From DAIRDK01 sp035403225 (GTDB taxonomy: Bacteria > Bacteroidota > Bacteroidia > Bacteroidales > FEN-979): a stretch of 30,155 nt of DNA. Position numbers and translations under genes: made by a program. A model generated the notes under the pieces. The model was given only the letters and a program-made list of their open reading frames with translations. It was not told the origin of the DNA and did not search any database. Shown here piece by piece: positions 1-7,656 of this stretch (within the stretch, counting starts at the first letter, position 1; each line of letters begins with the position of its first letter). The stretch spans positions 1 to 30,155 of the forward strand of contig DAONET010000028.1 in the NCBI GenBank assembly GCA_035403225.1, written 5' to 3'.

Positions 1-1263
1 ATAGTACATCCCGGGTGTCAGCCGGCTGCAGGAGATGGTGACCGGCACGGCGGGTTGGAGGGCGACGTTGCTTGAAACGACGGTACGCCCCGCGATATCG
101 GTAACGGTGATGCGACAGGAAGGGGCGGATGTGTACGTGACGACGTTTACTTCGTCGCTCACGGGGTTCGGGTAGAGGGTAAATCCGGCTGTCTGCCTGC
201 CTTCAGCGATGGCGGAAGGGATGGGGCGGTAGTCGACGGCGATGACTTCGGTGGAGATGCCGGTGGAGTACGCGGTTACCGAATCTCCGGTCAGGGTGGA
301 AACCAGGCAGTGGCCGTCTGTAAGGTAATCGCCGATATTGGCGTAGATCCGGCCGTTGATGGTGTCGATGGCGGCCGAGAGAATATAGCGATAGGAAGCC
401 GATCCCGGATCGGGGACGATAGCGGTGCCGGCGACTGTCAGGGTATTCAGGTCGATGCTGCCGATGCCGTAGTCCAGGATGAGATACAACAAGCCGTCGT
501 TGATGCCGGCTCCGGCGCCGACGGTATGCGGCAGGATCACGTTGTTATAGCTCCGGGTTTCGGGGTTGTACACGGTGATGCTGCCCGTTCCGGTCACGCC
601 GTAAGGAGTTTCGTTCACGGAAACCACGTTGCCGGCGTAGAGGTAGAGGTTCGATATCCCCACGGCTTCGGGACCGAAATCCGCCTCTGTCACCAGGGAC
701 CAGTCCAACGGGTTGATGACCGCCAGTTTGCCGCTGGTGCCGGCCCAGCCTCCGTTCACGGCCACATACACGGTATCGTTTACCTCCACGATGCCGCCGC
801 CATCGCCCGAGATGCCGCTCACCTGTGCGATCAATCCGAGGGTCGCCGTATCCCTGACTTCCACGAAATGATTCACGATGGGATACTGTTTCGAGACCAC
901 CAGTTTACCGTCGATCACGGCCAGTTGACACAAGCCGGAGTCAGCGACGGCCATGACGGGCTGCATCGTGTTCAGGTCGTATTTCACGATAGAATCCCCG
1001 GCAGCGATAAAAGCGGTCTTCCCGGCACAAGTCATGGCCTGAGCCGATTGCGTCAGGATCGTCCCTGCCGGGGTGACCGTGTTGTTCAGCGGGTCGTACG
1101 ATTGGATGGTCACGAAGTCGCTGAACGGGGGTGCATATTCGTATGTCCCCGAATTAACCGTGATGATTTGTTTGGTGTAGGCCGCAGATTGTGCCATAAC
1201 CAAGTTTCCTCCTGACAATCCTGCAACAAAGACTGCCATGAAAAGCAACTTTTCTGTCTTCAT
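1..1263 (-). CDS. T9SS-sorted beta-propeller surface protein, DUF5074/BtuG-like, 3' end cut by window
   Basis: This minus-strand frame is open from ATG at 1263 to the window edge (421 codons seen). It begins with a signal peptide of about 25 residues ending in VMAQ|S and has no lipobox cysteine. The body has repeated YncE/DUF5074-like elements of about 45 residues (for example SYDPLNNTVT, VINPLDW, ITVYNPETRSY, SIDLNTLTV), as expected for a seven-bladed propeller. From about residue 362 it enters a T9SS type A sorting domain, with YPNPVSDEVNV, then DIAGRTV, then LTPGMYY, so only the last few residues are missing. In Bacteroides, BtuG of this family is a surface lipoprotein that captures cobalamin beside the TonB receptor BtuB. 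Here the lipid anchor seems to be replaced by T9SS export. The upstream cobalamin riboswitch supports a role in B12 uptake. The family call is inferred from sequence feel and context, and another YncE-like function is possible. Confidence 0.72.
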   Translation of the reverse strand, partial: MKTEKLLFMAVFVAGLSGGNLVMAQSAAYTKQIITVNSGTYEYAPPFSDFVTIQSYDPLNNTVTPAGTILTQSAQAMTCAGKTAFIAAGDSIVKYDLNTMQPVMAVADSGLCQLAVIDGKLVVSKQYPIVNHFVEVRDTATLGLIAQVSGISGDGGGIVEVNDTVYVAVNGGWAGTSGKLAVINPLDWSLVTEADFGPEAVGISNLYLYAGNVVSVNETPYGVTGTGSITVYNPETRSYNNVILPHTVGAGAGINDGLLYLILDYGIGSIDLNTLTVAGTAIVPDPGSASYRYILSAAIDTINGRIYANIGDYLTDGHCLVSTLTGDSVTAYSTGISTEVIAVDYRPIPSAIAEGRQTAGFTLYPNPVSDEVNVVTYTSAPSCRITVTDIAGRTVVSSNVALQPAVPVTISCSRLTPGMYY

Positions 1264-1324
1264 AAAAGAAAGAATTGAAATGAATAAAAACATTGTCTAT
1301 TGATCTTTATCCCGAAAATCAATA

Positions 1325-1510
1325 TGTTACGGCTGCCGGCAGGTTTTCTGGCTTGTTCCGTTTTCCGGTGTCTTCCCATTCCGTGACGGAACAGTGACTG
1401 TGAGAAGTCGAAAAACAGGCTGGAACATACAGCTACGGGAATAGCTCCCGATTTACACGGGATTCCCTTTTAACTTCGGGGGAAGAAACGCCCCTTCAAG
1501 CACCGACTGC
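1325..1510 (-). ncRNA. Cobalamin (B12) riboswitch
   Basis: Reading the minus strand, the landmarks come in the canonical order. There is a GGTGCTT element (1504-1498), then AAAAGGGAATCCCGTG followed by TAAATCGGGAGCTATTCCCG and TAGCTGTA (about 1472-1430). A variable arm follows, and then the B12 box AAGCCAGAAAACCTGCC (about 1354-1338), close to the consensus AGYCAGGAGACCTGCC. The aptamer starts within about ten bases of a Bacteroidota -7 box and sits in the 5' leader of the DUF5074/BtuG-like gene, roughly 60 bases from its ATG. The expected effect is repression of the downstream gene when adenosyl- or methylcobalamin is abundant. I did not resolve the expression platform. Confidence 0.88.
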
Positions 1511-1516
1511 TGGGCA

Positions 1517-1524
1517 CAAATATA
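1517..1524 (-). promoter_or_regulatory. Putative -7 box (TATATTTG) for the riboswitch transcript
   Basis: The minus-strand octamer TATATTTG matches the Bacteroidota TAnnTTTG motif. It would place the transcription start a few bases upstream of the conserved riboswitch core. I see no convincing -33 element. Confidence 0.5.
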
Positions 1525-1555
1525 GTAAAACTTGCTATTGCCCTCCTTGTTTTTG

Positions 1556-1563
1556 TATCTTTG
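1556..1563 (+). promoter_or_regulatory. Putative -7 box (TATCTTTG) for tilS
   Basis: TATCTTTG matches TAnnTTTG, with a weak CTTG about 21 bases upstream (1531-1534) as a possible -33 element. The predicted transcript would begin near 1569-1571, at or just after the ATG at 1568. That implies a leaderless or very short-leader mRNA, or use of the in-frame ATG at 1580. Confidence 0.5.
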
Positions 1564-1567
1564 TTAC

Positions 1568-2923
1568 ATGTTGAAGAGGATGCTTGAATATATCAAGGCA
1601 AACGGCCTGGTGAGTAAGGGAGACAAGGTGCTCCTGGCCGTTTCCGGCGGCATTGATTCGGTAGCCATGGCGGAGTTGTTCCATCAGGCGGGGTTGCGTT
1701 TCGCGATCGCCCACTGTAACTTCGGGCTCCGGGAAGACGAGAGTGACGAAGATGAACAGTTTGTTTCGCGGTTGGCTCAAAAATACCATGTCCCCTTTTA
1801 TAGTAAATCTTTTTCCACCACGCAGGACGCCCGTGACCGGGGTGTCTCCATCCAGATGGCAGCGCGTGATCTGCGGTACCAGTGGTTTGAGGAGGTGCGG
1901 GCCGCTGAAGGATACGACTCCATTGCCATCGGGCACCATCTCGACGACCAGATCGAGACCTTCTTCATCAACCTGTTGCGGGGCACGGGTATCCCGGGGC
2001 TTCACGGCATCCTCCCGAAGAACGGGTATATCATCCGTCCCTTGCTATTCGCCACGCGTGACGAGATAGGCGCCTTTGTCAGGGCCAACGGTCTCACCTA
2101 CCGTGAAGACAGCTCGAACAGTTCGCGTAAGTACTTGCGTAACCGCATCCGTCATGAGGTGATTCCCCTGTTGAAGGACATCCAGCCCGGGTTCACGTCG
2201 ACGATGTCGGAGAACATGATCCGCATCCGCGAAGCCGTCGCCATCTATAAGCAGAAGGTGGAAGAAGTGCGGCTGCAGGTGGTGAAGAAACGCGAGCGTA
2301 AGATATTGCTTCCCATCAACCTGCTCGACAACCTCAGGCCGGAGATCACCTGGTTGTACGAGCTGCTCTCGCCCTACGGCTTCAACGAGGCGGTGGTGGC
2401 TGATATCGCCGCGGCGCTGCATCAACCCGGCAAGAAGGAGTTCATCTCCGACGGGTGGAAGGCGGTGAAAGACCGGGATGAGATCATCCTGACCCGCCGG
2501 GTGCACCGGAGTGCAACGGAAGCTGAAAAGTTGCCGGAATACCTCATCCGGCAAGGCGACACGCTGATCACCTCCCCGGTGATCCTGCTGCTGGAGGAGG
2601 TAGAGAACAAGCCGGAGACGGAGATACCGTCGGGCAAGGAGTTTGCCTCTCTCGACCTCGACAAGCTGGAGTTTCCCCTGAAGCTCCGCCGCTGGAAAGC
2701 CGGCGACTCGTTCGTCCCCTTCGGCATGAACATGAAAAAGAAGCTGTCTGACTACTTCATCGACGCCAAAGTCTCCACCGAAGCCAAGCAGAATGCCTGG
2801 ATCCTCTGGTCGGGGAACAAGATCGCCTGGGTGGTGGGGCAACGTCCCGACAACCGCTTCCGCGTATCGTCGCGCACCCGGGCTTTCCTGCGCATCAAAT
2901 ATGCCGGAAATCCTGTCCGTTGA
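1568..2923 (+). CDS. tilS: tRNA(Ile)-lysidine synthase TilS
   Basis: TilS attaches lysine to C34 of the CAU-anticodon tRNA-Ile using ATP, turning it into an AUA-reading tRNA. It is cytosolic and essential in most bacteria. The protein (451 aa from this ATG) has the PP-loop SGGIDS at residues 26-31, the motif IGHHLDDQIETFFINLLRG in the N-terminal ATPase domain, the RPLL and NxSRKYLRNRIRHEVIP segments of the family, and a C-terminal TilS domain (about residues 372-437) with KLRRWKAGDSFVPFGM and KKLSDYFID. Length is normal. The frame is open upstream to a TTG at 1532, but those codons run through the promoter, so I placed the start at 1568. ATG 1580 (MLEYIKANGL) is an equally reasonable start given the predicted transcription start. 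The gene is divergent from the riboswitch transcript. Confidence 0.95.
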   Translation: MLKRMLEYIKANGLVSKGDKVLLAVSGGIDSVAMAELFHQAGLRFAIAHCNFGLREDESDEDEQFVSRLAQKYHVPFYSKSFSTTQDARDRGVSIQMAARDLRYQWFEEVRAAEGYDSIAIGHHLDDQIETFFINLLRGTGIPGLHGILPKNGYIIRPLLFATRDEIGAFVRANGLTYREDSSNSSRKYLRNRIRHEVIPLLKDIQPGFTSTMSENMIRIREAVAIYKQKVEEVRLQVVKKRERKILLPINLLDNLRPEITWLYELLSPYGFNEAVVADIAAALHQPGKKEFISDGWKAVKDRDEIILTRRVHRSATEAEKLPEYLIRQGDTLITSPVILLLEEVENKPETEIPSGKEFASLDLDKLEFPLKLRRWKAGDSFVPFGMNMKKKLSDYFIDAKVSTEAKQNAWILWSGNKIAWVVGQRPDNRFRVSSRTRAFLRIKYAGNPVR

Positions 2924-2963
2924 ACTCCCTTCAACTCATCTGAGCGGGTGTTGGTTTTTTTCC

Positions 2964-2971
2964 TATTTTTG
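2964..2971 (+). promoter_or_regulatory. Putative -7 box (TATTTTTG) for dsbD
   Basis: TATTTTTG fits TAnnTTTG and lies 36 bases upstream of the dsbD ATG, in the short gap after tilS. This suggests dsbD and the following propeller gene have their own promoter. No clear -33 element is seen. Confidence 0.45.
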
Positions 2972-3007
2972 TGCTCACCATAAAGTTATATTTATTCATA
3001 TTTTACG

Positions 3008-5086
3008 ATGAAAAAGTATTGTCTTCTCCTCCTGTTACTGACCATTCTGCCCATTACCAGTCCTTCCCAGGTTCTCGAACCCGTGAAATGGTCATTCAAG
3101 ATCATCCAGACCAAACCGGATGAAGCCACATTGCTCATGACAGCCAAAGCTGATCCCGGCTGGCACGTTTATTCGCAGGACATCCCGCCCAACGGGCCTG
3201 TCCCCACATCGTTCCAGTTCGAGAAAAGCTCCAGCTACTCGCTGCTGGGCAAAGTGCGCGAGCCCAAACCCATTGAGGAGAACGATCCTAACTTCAACAT
3301 GGTGTTGAAGTTCTTTGCCAACAAAGTCACCTTCTCGCAAAAGATCAACGTCCTTACACAGAATGACTTCATCCTCAAGGGGAAGCTGGAGTACATGTGT
3401 TGTGACGACAAGCAATGTCTTCCTCCGACGGAAGTAGAGTTTGAATTCACGGTGAAGGGGAACCCGAATGCCGAGGCTACCGCTCAGGCCATTGCCCTCG
3501 AGAACAAGTCGGGCGACTCCGGGATGAAGGGCTCCGACAGTGTCAAGCAAGCCGGTACGACACAGGCTCAGGTCAAGGCGACCATCGCCCCCGCGACACC
3601 CGTCAAACAGAAATCATCGCTCTGGCTCTTCTTCTGGATCTCATTCGGAGCAGGGCTGCTGGCCATCCTGACGCCGTGTGTGTTCCCGATGATCCCCATG
3701 ACGGTATCGTTCTTCATGAAAGGGAGTGAGAACAAGATCAAAGCGAGGATGCAGGCGCTCGTGTACGGACTTTCTATCATCGTGATCTACACGGTGATCG
3801 GCACGCTGGTGGCCCTGACGCTCGGGCCCAACTTCGCCAACTTCCTCAGCACGCACTGGATCCCGAATCTCTTCTTTTTCCTGATCTTCATGATCTTTGC
3901 TGCATCTTTCCTCGGGTTATTCGATATCACCCTTCCCAGCTGGCTGGTGAACAAGACCGACAAACAGGCGGACCGGGGTGGTTTCTCCGGCGCCTTCTTC
4001 ATGGCCTTCACCCTGGTGCTGGTATCGTTTTCCTGCACGGGTCCCATCGTAGGAGCCATCCTCGTGGAATCGGCCGGTGGCGCCGTGTTGAAGCCCATCA
4101 TCGGGATGCTGGGCTTCTCGCTGGCCTTCGCGCTGCCTTTTGCCCTGTTTGCTTTCTTCCCCTCCTGGCTGTCGGGACTCCCGAAATCAGGAGGATGGCT
4201 GAACTCCGTCAAGGTCGTCCTCGGCTTCATCGAGCTGGCCCTTGGTTTGAAGTTCCTCAGCATCGCCGACCAGACCTACCACTGGGGCATCCTCGACCGC
4301 GAGGTGTATCTCGCCATCTGGATCGTGATCTTCACCCTGATGGGATTTTACCTGTTGGGTAAGCTGAAGTTCAACCACGACTCCGACATCCCCTTTATCA
4401 GCGTTCCGCGACTGACCCTGTCCATCATCACGTTCTCGTTTGTGGTGTACATGATCCCCGGCATGTTCGGCGCGCCGCTGAAGATGTTATCGGGTTACAT
4501 GCCGCCGCAACAGACGCACGACTTCGACCTCAACGCCATCATCCGGAATGAGGTGAGCTCGCTGCGAGATTCGCAATCCGGGAATACAGTTTCCAACACT
4601 TTATGCGAAAAGCCTAAACATGCCGACATCCTGCACCTGCCTCACGGCTTGCAGGGTTATTTCGATTACGAACAGGCGCTGTCGTGCGCCCGTCAGACCA
4701 ACAAACCCCTCTTTGTCGACTTCACCGGCCACGGCTGCGTGAACTGCCGCGAGATGGAAGCCAACGTGTGGTCCGACCCGCGGGTACTCAAGCTCCTCCG
4801 CGACCGCTTCATCGTGACGGCTCTTTATGTAGACGACAAGACCGAGTTGCCGCAATCGGAATGGATCACCTCCAAGTACGACGGCAAAGTGAAGAAGACC
4901 ATCGGGAAGAAGTACGCCGACTTCCAAATCGCCCGCTTCAACGTCAATGCCCAGCCCTATTATGTCCTGCTCGACACCACCGGGAATGTGCTGGTGACGC
5001 CCAGAGCGTATGACCTGGATGTGGAAGCTTTCCTGAAATTCCTGAATAACGGGCTGGATGCTTTTGAAAAACCGCAAAAGAAATAG
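3008..5086 (+). CDS. dsbD: Thiol:disulfide interchange protein DsbD-like (cytoplasmic-membrane electron conduit)
   Basis: DsbD-type proteins carry electrons from cytosolic thioredoxin through the inner membrane to periplasmic thiol-disulfide partners. In order, the 692 residues show: a signal peptide (1-20); an N-terminal DsbD-alpha-like domain with a C131/C132...C137 cluster (CCDDKQC); a linker; a multi-span membrane domain (about 203-490) with the paired redox cysteines in TPCVFP (C224) and SFSCTGP (C343); and a C-terminal thioredoxin-fold domain with FTGHGCVNC (C577, C580). All the expected redox cysteines are present. The double cysteine in the N-terminal domain is worth noting. The architecture is the usual Bacteroidota form. 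The gene is followed after only 3 nt by a T9SS cargo gene, suggesting cotranscription. Confidence 0.95.
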   Translation: MKKYCLLLLLLTILPITSPSQVLEPVKWSFKIIQTKPDEATLLMTAKADPGWHVYSQDIPPNGPVPTSFQFEKSSSYSLLGKVREPKPIEENDPNFNMVLKFFANKVTFSQKINVLTQNDFILKGKLEYMCCDDKQCLPPTEVEFEFTVKGNPNAEATAQAIALENKSGDSGMKGSDSVKQAGTTQAQVKATIAPATPVKQKSSLWLFFWISFGAGLLAILTPCVFPMIPMTVSFFMKGSENKIKARMQALVYGLSIIVIYTVIGTLVALTLGPNFANFLSTHWIPNLFFFLIFMIFAASFLGLFDITLPSWLVNKTDKQADRGGFSGAFFMAFTLVLVSFSCTGPIVGAILVESAGGAVLKPIIGMLGFSLAFALPFALFAFFPSWLSGLPKSGGWLNSVKVVLGFIELALGLKFLSIADQTYHWGILDREVYLAIWIVIFTLMGFYLLGKLKFNHDSDIPFISVPRLTLSIITFSFVVYMIPGMFGAPLKMLSGYMPPQQTHDFDLNAIIRNEVSSLRDSQSGNTVSNTLCEKPKHADILHLPHGLQGYFDYEQALSCARQTNKPLFVDFTGHGCVNCREMEANVWSDPRVLKLLRDRFIVTALYVDDKTELPQSEWITSKYDGKVKKTIGKKYADFQIARFNVNAQPYYVLLDTTGNVLVTPRAYDLDVEAFLKFLNNGLDAFEKPQKK

Positions 5087-5089
5087 CCG

Positions 5090-6847
5090 ATGAACAGGAT
5101 CCTGATCGCCGTCGCTGCCCTCGTTATCGCGTGCCCGCTGAACGCACAGAACCTGTTCACGCTTCTCCCCTCGCCTCTCACCAAGATGGCTAACAGCCAG
5201 GCCTGCTGGGGGGATTATGACCAGGATGGCGACCTGGATGTGGTCATCGCCGGTGAAACGGCTACCAGCACGGCCGTCACCAAACTCTTCCGGAACGATG
5301 CCGGTGTATTCACCGAGGCGCCAAGCACCTTGCCCGGCGTTCATTACCCGAGTCTCGACTGGGCCGATTTCGACCTGGACGGCGATCCCGACCTGCTGCT
5401 GACAGGACTTGACAGCGCCGGCGTTCCCATCACCAGGATCATCAAAAGCAAATACGGGAACCTCACGGTGACCGCGCTTCAGCTTCCGGGGATTTACGGC
5501 GGTCAGGCCGTCTGGGGTGATTTTGACAACGACAATGACCCCGACATCCTGCTGGCCGGCATCGGCACCGACGGCTTCTTCACCGCCCGGATCCTGCGAA
5601 ACGACAACGGCACGGCTTTCACCGACATCGGGGCGCCCCTCACCGGCGTACAGTCGGCTTCCGTTGCCTGGGTCGACTTCAACAACGACGGATGGCTCGA
5701 CGCTTCGCTCAACGGCGACTCCGGCGGCGGCATGGTGACCAAACTCTACCGCAATGACCACGGCACCTTCACCGAAGTGCCGTTCGCGTTTGCCGGTCTC
5801 GGCAGCGGACAGATCAAATGGGCCGACCTTGACAACGACGGCGATGCCGACATGCTGGAATGCGGCATGGACATCAACATCGACGGGCATATCTACATCT
5901 ACCGCAACGACGGCAACGAACAGTTCACGATGATGGATGCGGTCGACAACAACCTGATCTCTTCTTCCACCGACATCGGCGACTACGACAACGACGGGTG
6001 GATGGACTTCATGGTGATCGGAGTGGTCCCCGGCTGCGGCGGCTCGGCCGTGGCGCTGCTGAACCGTAACATGGGAGGTTTGAACTTCTTCGATGTCAGC
6101 ACCCTGATCCCAGGCGTCAAGAACGGCTCGGTGATGTGGGGCGATTACAATAACGACGGATGGAGCGACCTGCTCTTCACCGGCTTCGACTCGTACAACA
6201 ACTACAGTTCGTCCATCTACCGCAATCTGGGCGGCAACGACGGCTTTATCGTGAACACCGTGCCGGAGGCTCCGGCAGGACCGGCTTCTGTCCCCGGCTC
6301 AGGGCAGGTGACCCTGTCGTGGAGCAAAGCATCAGACGGGCAGACGCCCGTCGACGGATTGTTTTACAACCTCCGGATCGGCACCGGCCCCGACGCCACC
6401 GACATCCTGGCCCCGTTGTCGGATCTCACCACCGGTTATCCGCGTATACAATCCACCGGTAACATGAGCCACGACACCGCCGTGACCATCAACGGGCTGG
6501 CACCCGGCGTTTACTACTGGAGCGTGCAGACCCTGGACAACGGCTACCGGGGATCGCTGTTTTCCTCGCCGGAGACCTTTACCATCACGGAAACCGCCAC
6601 GCCGGAGATGACGCCTGCCTTGCAGGTGTATCCCAACCCCGTCACGGACCGGCTGCACGTCACCCTCCCCGGTGACGGTCCCGCCGTGGTGAAGATCGTC
6701 AACCTCACCGGACAAACAGTGATTGAATCCCGGGTGAAGGGAAGAGAAGTAACGTTAGATGTTTCGTGCCTGCCGGCAGGGATGTATTTCCTTCGGCTGA
6801 CCGGCTCCCGCGAGTCATCTGCCATCCCGGTGATGGTACATCGTTAA
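5090..6847 (+). CDS. Secreted FG-GAP/VCBS beta-propeller with Fn3-like domain and T9SS sorting domain
   Basis: The protein (585 aa) opens with a signal peptide ending in LNAQ|N at residue 20. Seven repeats of about 45-55 residues follow, each with a calcium-loop pattern of the type W-G-D-x-D-x-D-G-x-x-D, for example WGDYDQDGDLD, WADFDLDGDPD, WGDFDNDNDPD, WVDFNNDGWLD, WADLDNDGDAD, IGDYDNDGWMD and WGDYNNDGWSD. That count fits one closed seven-bladed propeller. A fibronectin-III-like segment (about 385-500, with VTLSWSKASDG and GVYYWSVQTLD) leads to a T9SS type A domain (about 512-585, YPNPVTDRLHV ... LPAGMYFLRL). It is likely exported by the Sec system and then T9SS to the surface or medium. 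The ligand is unknown; such propellers often bind proteins or glycans. The start codon lies 3 nt after the dsbD stop. Confidence 0.9.
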   Translation: MNRILIAVAALVIACPLNAQNLFTLLPSPLTKMANSQACWGDYDQDGDLDVVIAGETATSTAVTKLFRNDAGVFTEAPSTLPGVHYPSLDWADFDLDGDPDLLLTGLDSAGVPITRIIKSKYGNLTVTALQLPGIYGGQAVWGDFDNDNDPDILLAGIGTDGFFTARILRNDNGTAFTDIGAPLTGVQSASVAWVDFNNDGWLDASLNGDSGGGMVTKLYRNDHGTFTEVPFAFAGLGSGQIKWADLDNDGDADMLECGMDINIDGHIYIYRNDGNEQFTMMDAVDNNLISSSTDIGDYDNDGWMDFMVIGVVPGCGGSAVALLNRNMGGLNFFDVSTLIPGVKNGSVMWGDYNNDGWSDLLFTGFDSYNNYSSSIYRNLGGNDGFIVNTVPEAPAGPASVPGSGQVTLSWSKASDGQTPVDGLFYNLRIGTGPDATDILAPLSDLTTGYPRIQSTGNMSHDTAVTINGLAPGVYYWSVQTLDNGYRGSLFSSPETFTITETATPEMTPALQVYPNPVTDRLHVTLPGDGPAVVKIVNLTGQTVIESRVKGREVTLDVSCLPAGMYFLRLTGSRESSAIPVMVHR

Positions 6848-6876
6848 ATGTAAAATGTAAAGTGCGAAATGTGAGG
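6846..6876 (+). repeat. ~30-nt repeat, copy 1 (forward), left edge of the AT-rich island
   Basis: The repeat reads AAATGTAAAATGTAAAG then TGCGAAATGTGAGG. It matches the reverse complement of 8864-8894 at 28 of 31 positions and resembles 8538-8568 in the same orientation. It overlaps the last two bases of the stop codon of the upstream propeller gene. Confidence 0.75.
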
Positions 6877-7077
6877 AGATCGCATTTTGGTCTTCACGGC
6901 CAACGTCATTGCGAGAAAAATGCCCTTTGATAAGATGTCCTTAGCTAAAAAATAATACTTTTACCCAGGTAATTCCTCTGACAGGAAAGGATAAAACAGC
7001 CATCCCACGCAGTCATCATCCTTTCAGTTATTTTTCAGAAGCATGTTATTAAATTATACCATAATACGGTTTCGGTG

Positions 7078-7611
7078 ATGGATTTTTTAGAATTGGCCAA
7101 ACGGCGTTGCAGCATCCGTTCTTTTTCAGAACGAACCATCGAAAAAGAAAAACTTGATTACATCCTGGAATCGGGACGTGTCGCGCCATCTGCCTGTAAC
7201 AAACAACCTCAACGGATTATTGTCATCCGGGACACTCAGAACATTGCAAAAGTGCAGAAAGCATATAAAACTTTTGGTTCTCAATGTATTCTGATCATTT
7301 GCAGAGATGAAAGAGATGCTTTAATCAGGGAATTCGACCATAAATGTTCCGGCGACTTAGACATCGGCATTGTAACAGACCACATGATGTTAGCAGCCAG
7401 AGAAAAAGAGATAGGCAGTGTGATGATCGGATTGTTTGATCCACGAATCATCCGAAAAGAATTTAATATCCCTGAATATATTCAACCTACCGCATTACTG
7501 ATCTTAGGATATCCGAAGGAATGTTTTTCGGATCCGGAAAGACATATCAGTCAGCGAAAGCCCTTGTATGAGACCGTGATGATGGAAGGATATACAGAAA
7601 AGCAGGGATAG
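7078..7611 (+). CDS. Small nitroreductase-family FMN oxidoreductase
   Basis: The 177-residue protein has the nitroreductase layout: a start of the type FLELAKRRCSIRSF (FMN-phosphate contact region, residues 3-16) and APSACNKQPQR (36-46), matching the family's APSAxNxQPW FMN motif with Q in place of W. The C-terminal half holds DIGIVTDHMMLAAREKEIGS and LLILGYPKE, typical of the dimer and cofactor interface. Such enzymes transfer electrons from NAD(P)H through bound FMN; the natural substrate cannot be told from sequence. A GTG directly precedes the ATG, but ATG 7078 (MDFLEL) matches usual family starts better. Codons are visibly more AT-rich than in flanking genes, so recent acquisition is possible. 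Confidence 0.88.
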   Translation: MDFLELAKRRCSIRSFSERTIEKEKLDYILESGRVAPSACNKQPQRIIVIRDTQNIAKVQKAYKTFGSQCILIICRDERDALIREFDHKCSGDLDIGIVTDHMMLAAREKEIGSVMIGLFDPRIIRKEFNIPEYIQPTALLILGYPKECFSDPERHISQRKPLYETVMMEGYTEKQG

Positions 7612-7617
7612 TTTTCC

Positions 7618-7625
7618 TATTTTTG
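7618..7625 (+). promoter_or_regulatory. Putative -7 box (TATTTTTG) for the HsdR-N-like gene
   Basis: TATTTTTG lies 7 bases after the nitroreductase stop and 32 bases before ATG 7657. The nuclease gene may therefore be transcribed independently, which favours the 7657 start. Confidence 0.4.
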
Positions 7626-7656
7626 GATAGTATTCAATATCATCGGGAGACCGGGC

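Noticed and set aside
310..1215. 301-codon plus-strand open frame opposite the propeller gene at the left edge
   Set aside because: The minus frame carries a signal peptide, repeats and a T9SS tail and follows a riboswitch; the plus frame is a shadow.
4601..5890. 429-codon minus-strand open frame opposite dsbD and the propeller gene
   Set aside because: It is an antisense shadow of two well-supported genes in GC-rich DNA; composition is dominated by V, G, D, H and R with no domain.
5215..6185. DNA-level tandem repeats in the propeller gene considered as a CRISPR or satellite
   Set aside because: The recurring GACGACGG-like bits encode the calcium-loop motif of seven protein repeats; spacing and sequence vary as in a propeller and no constant repeat exists.
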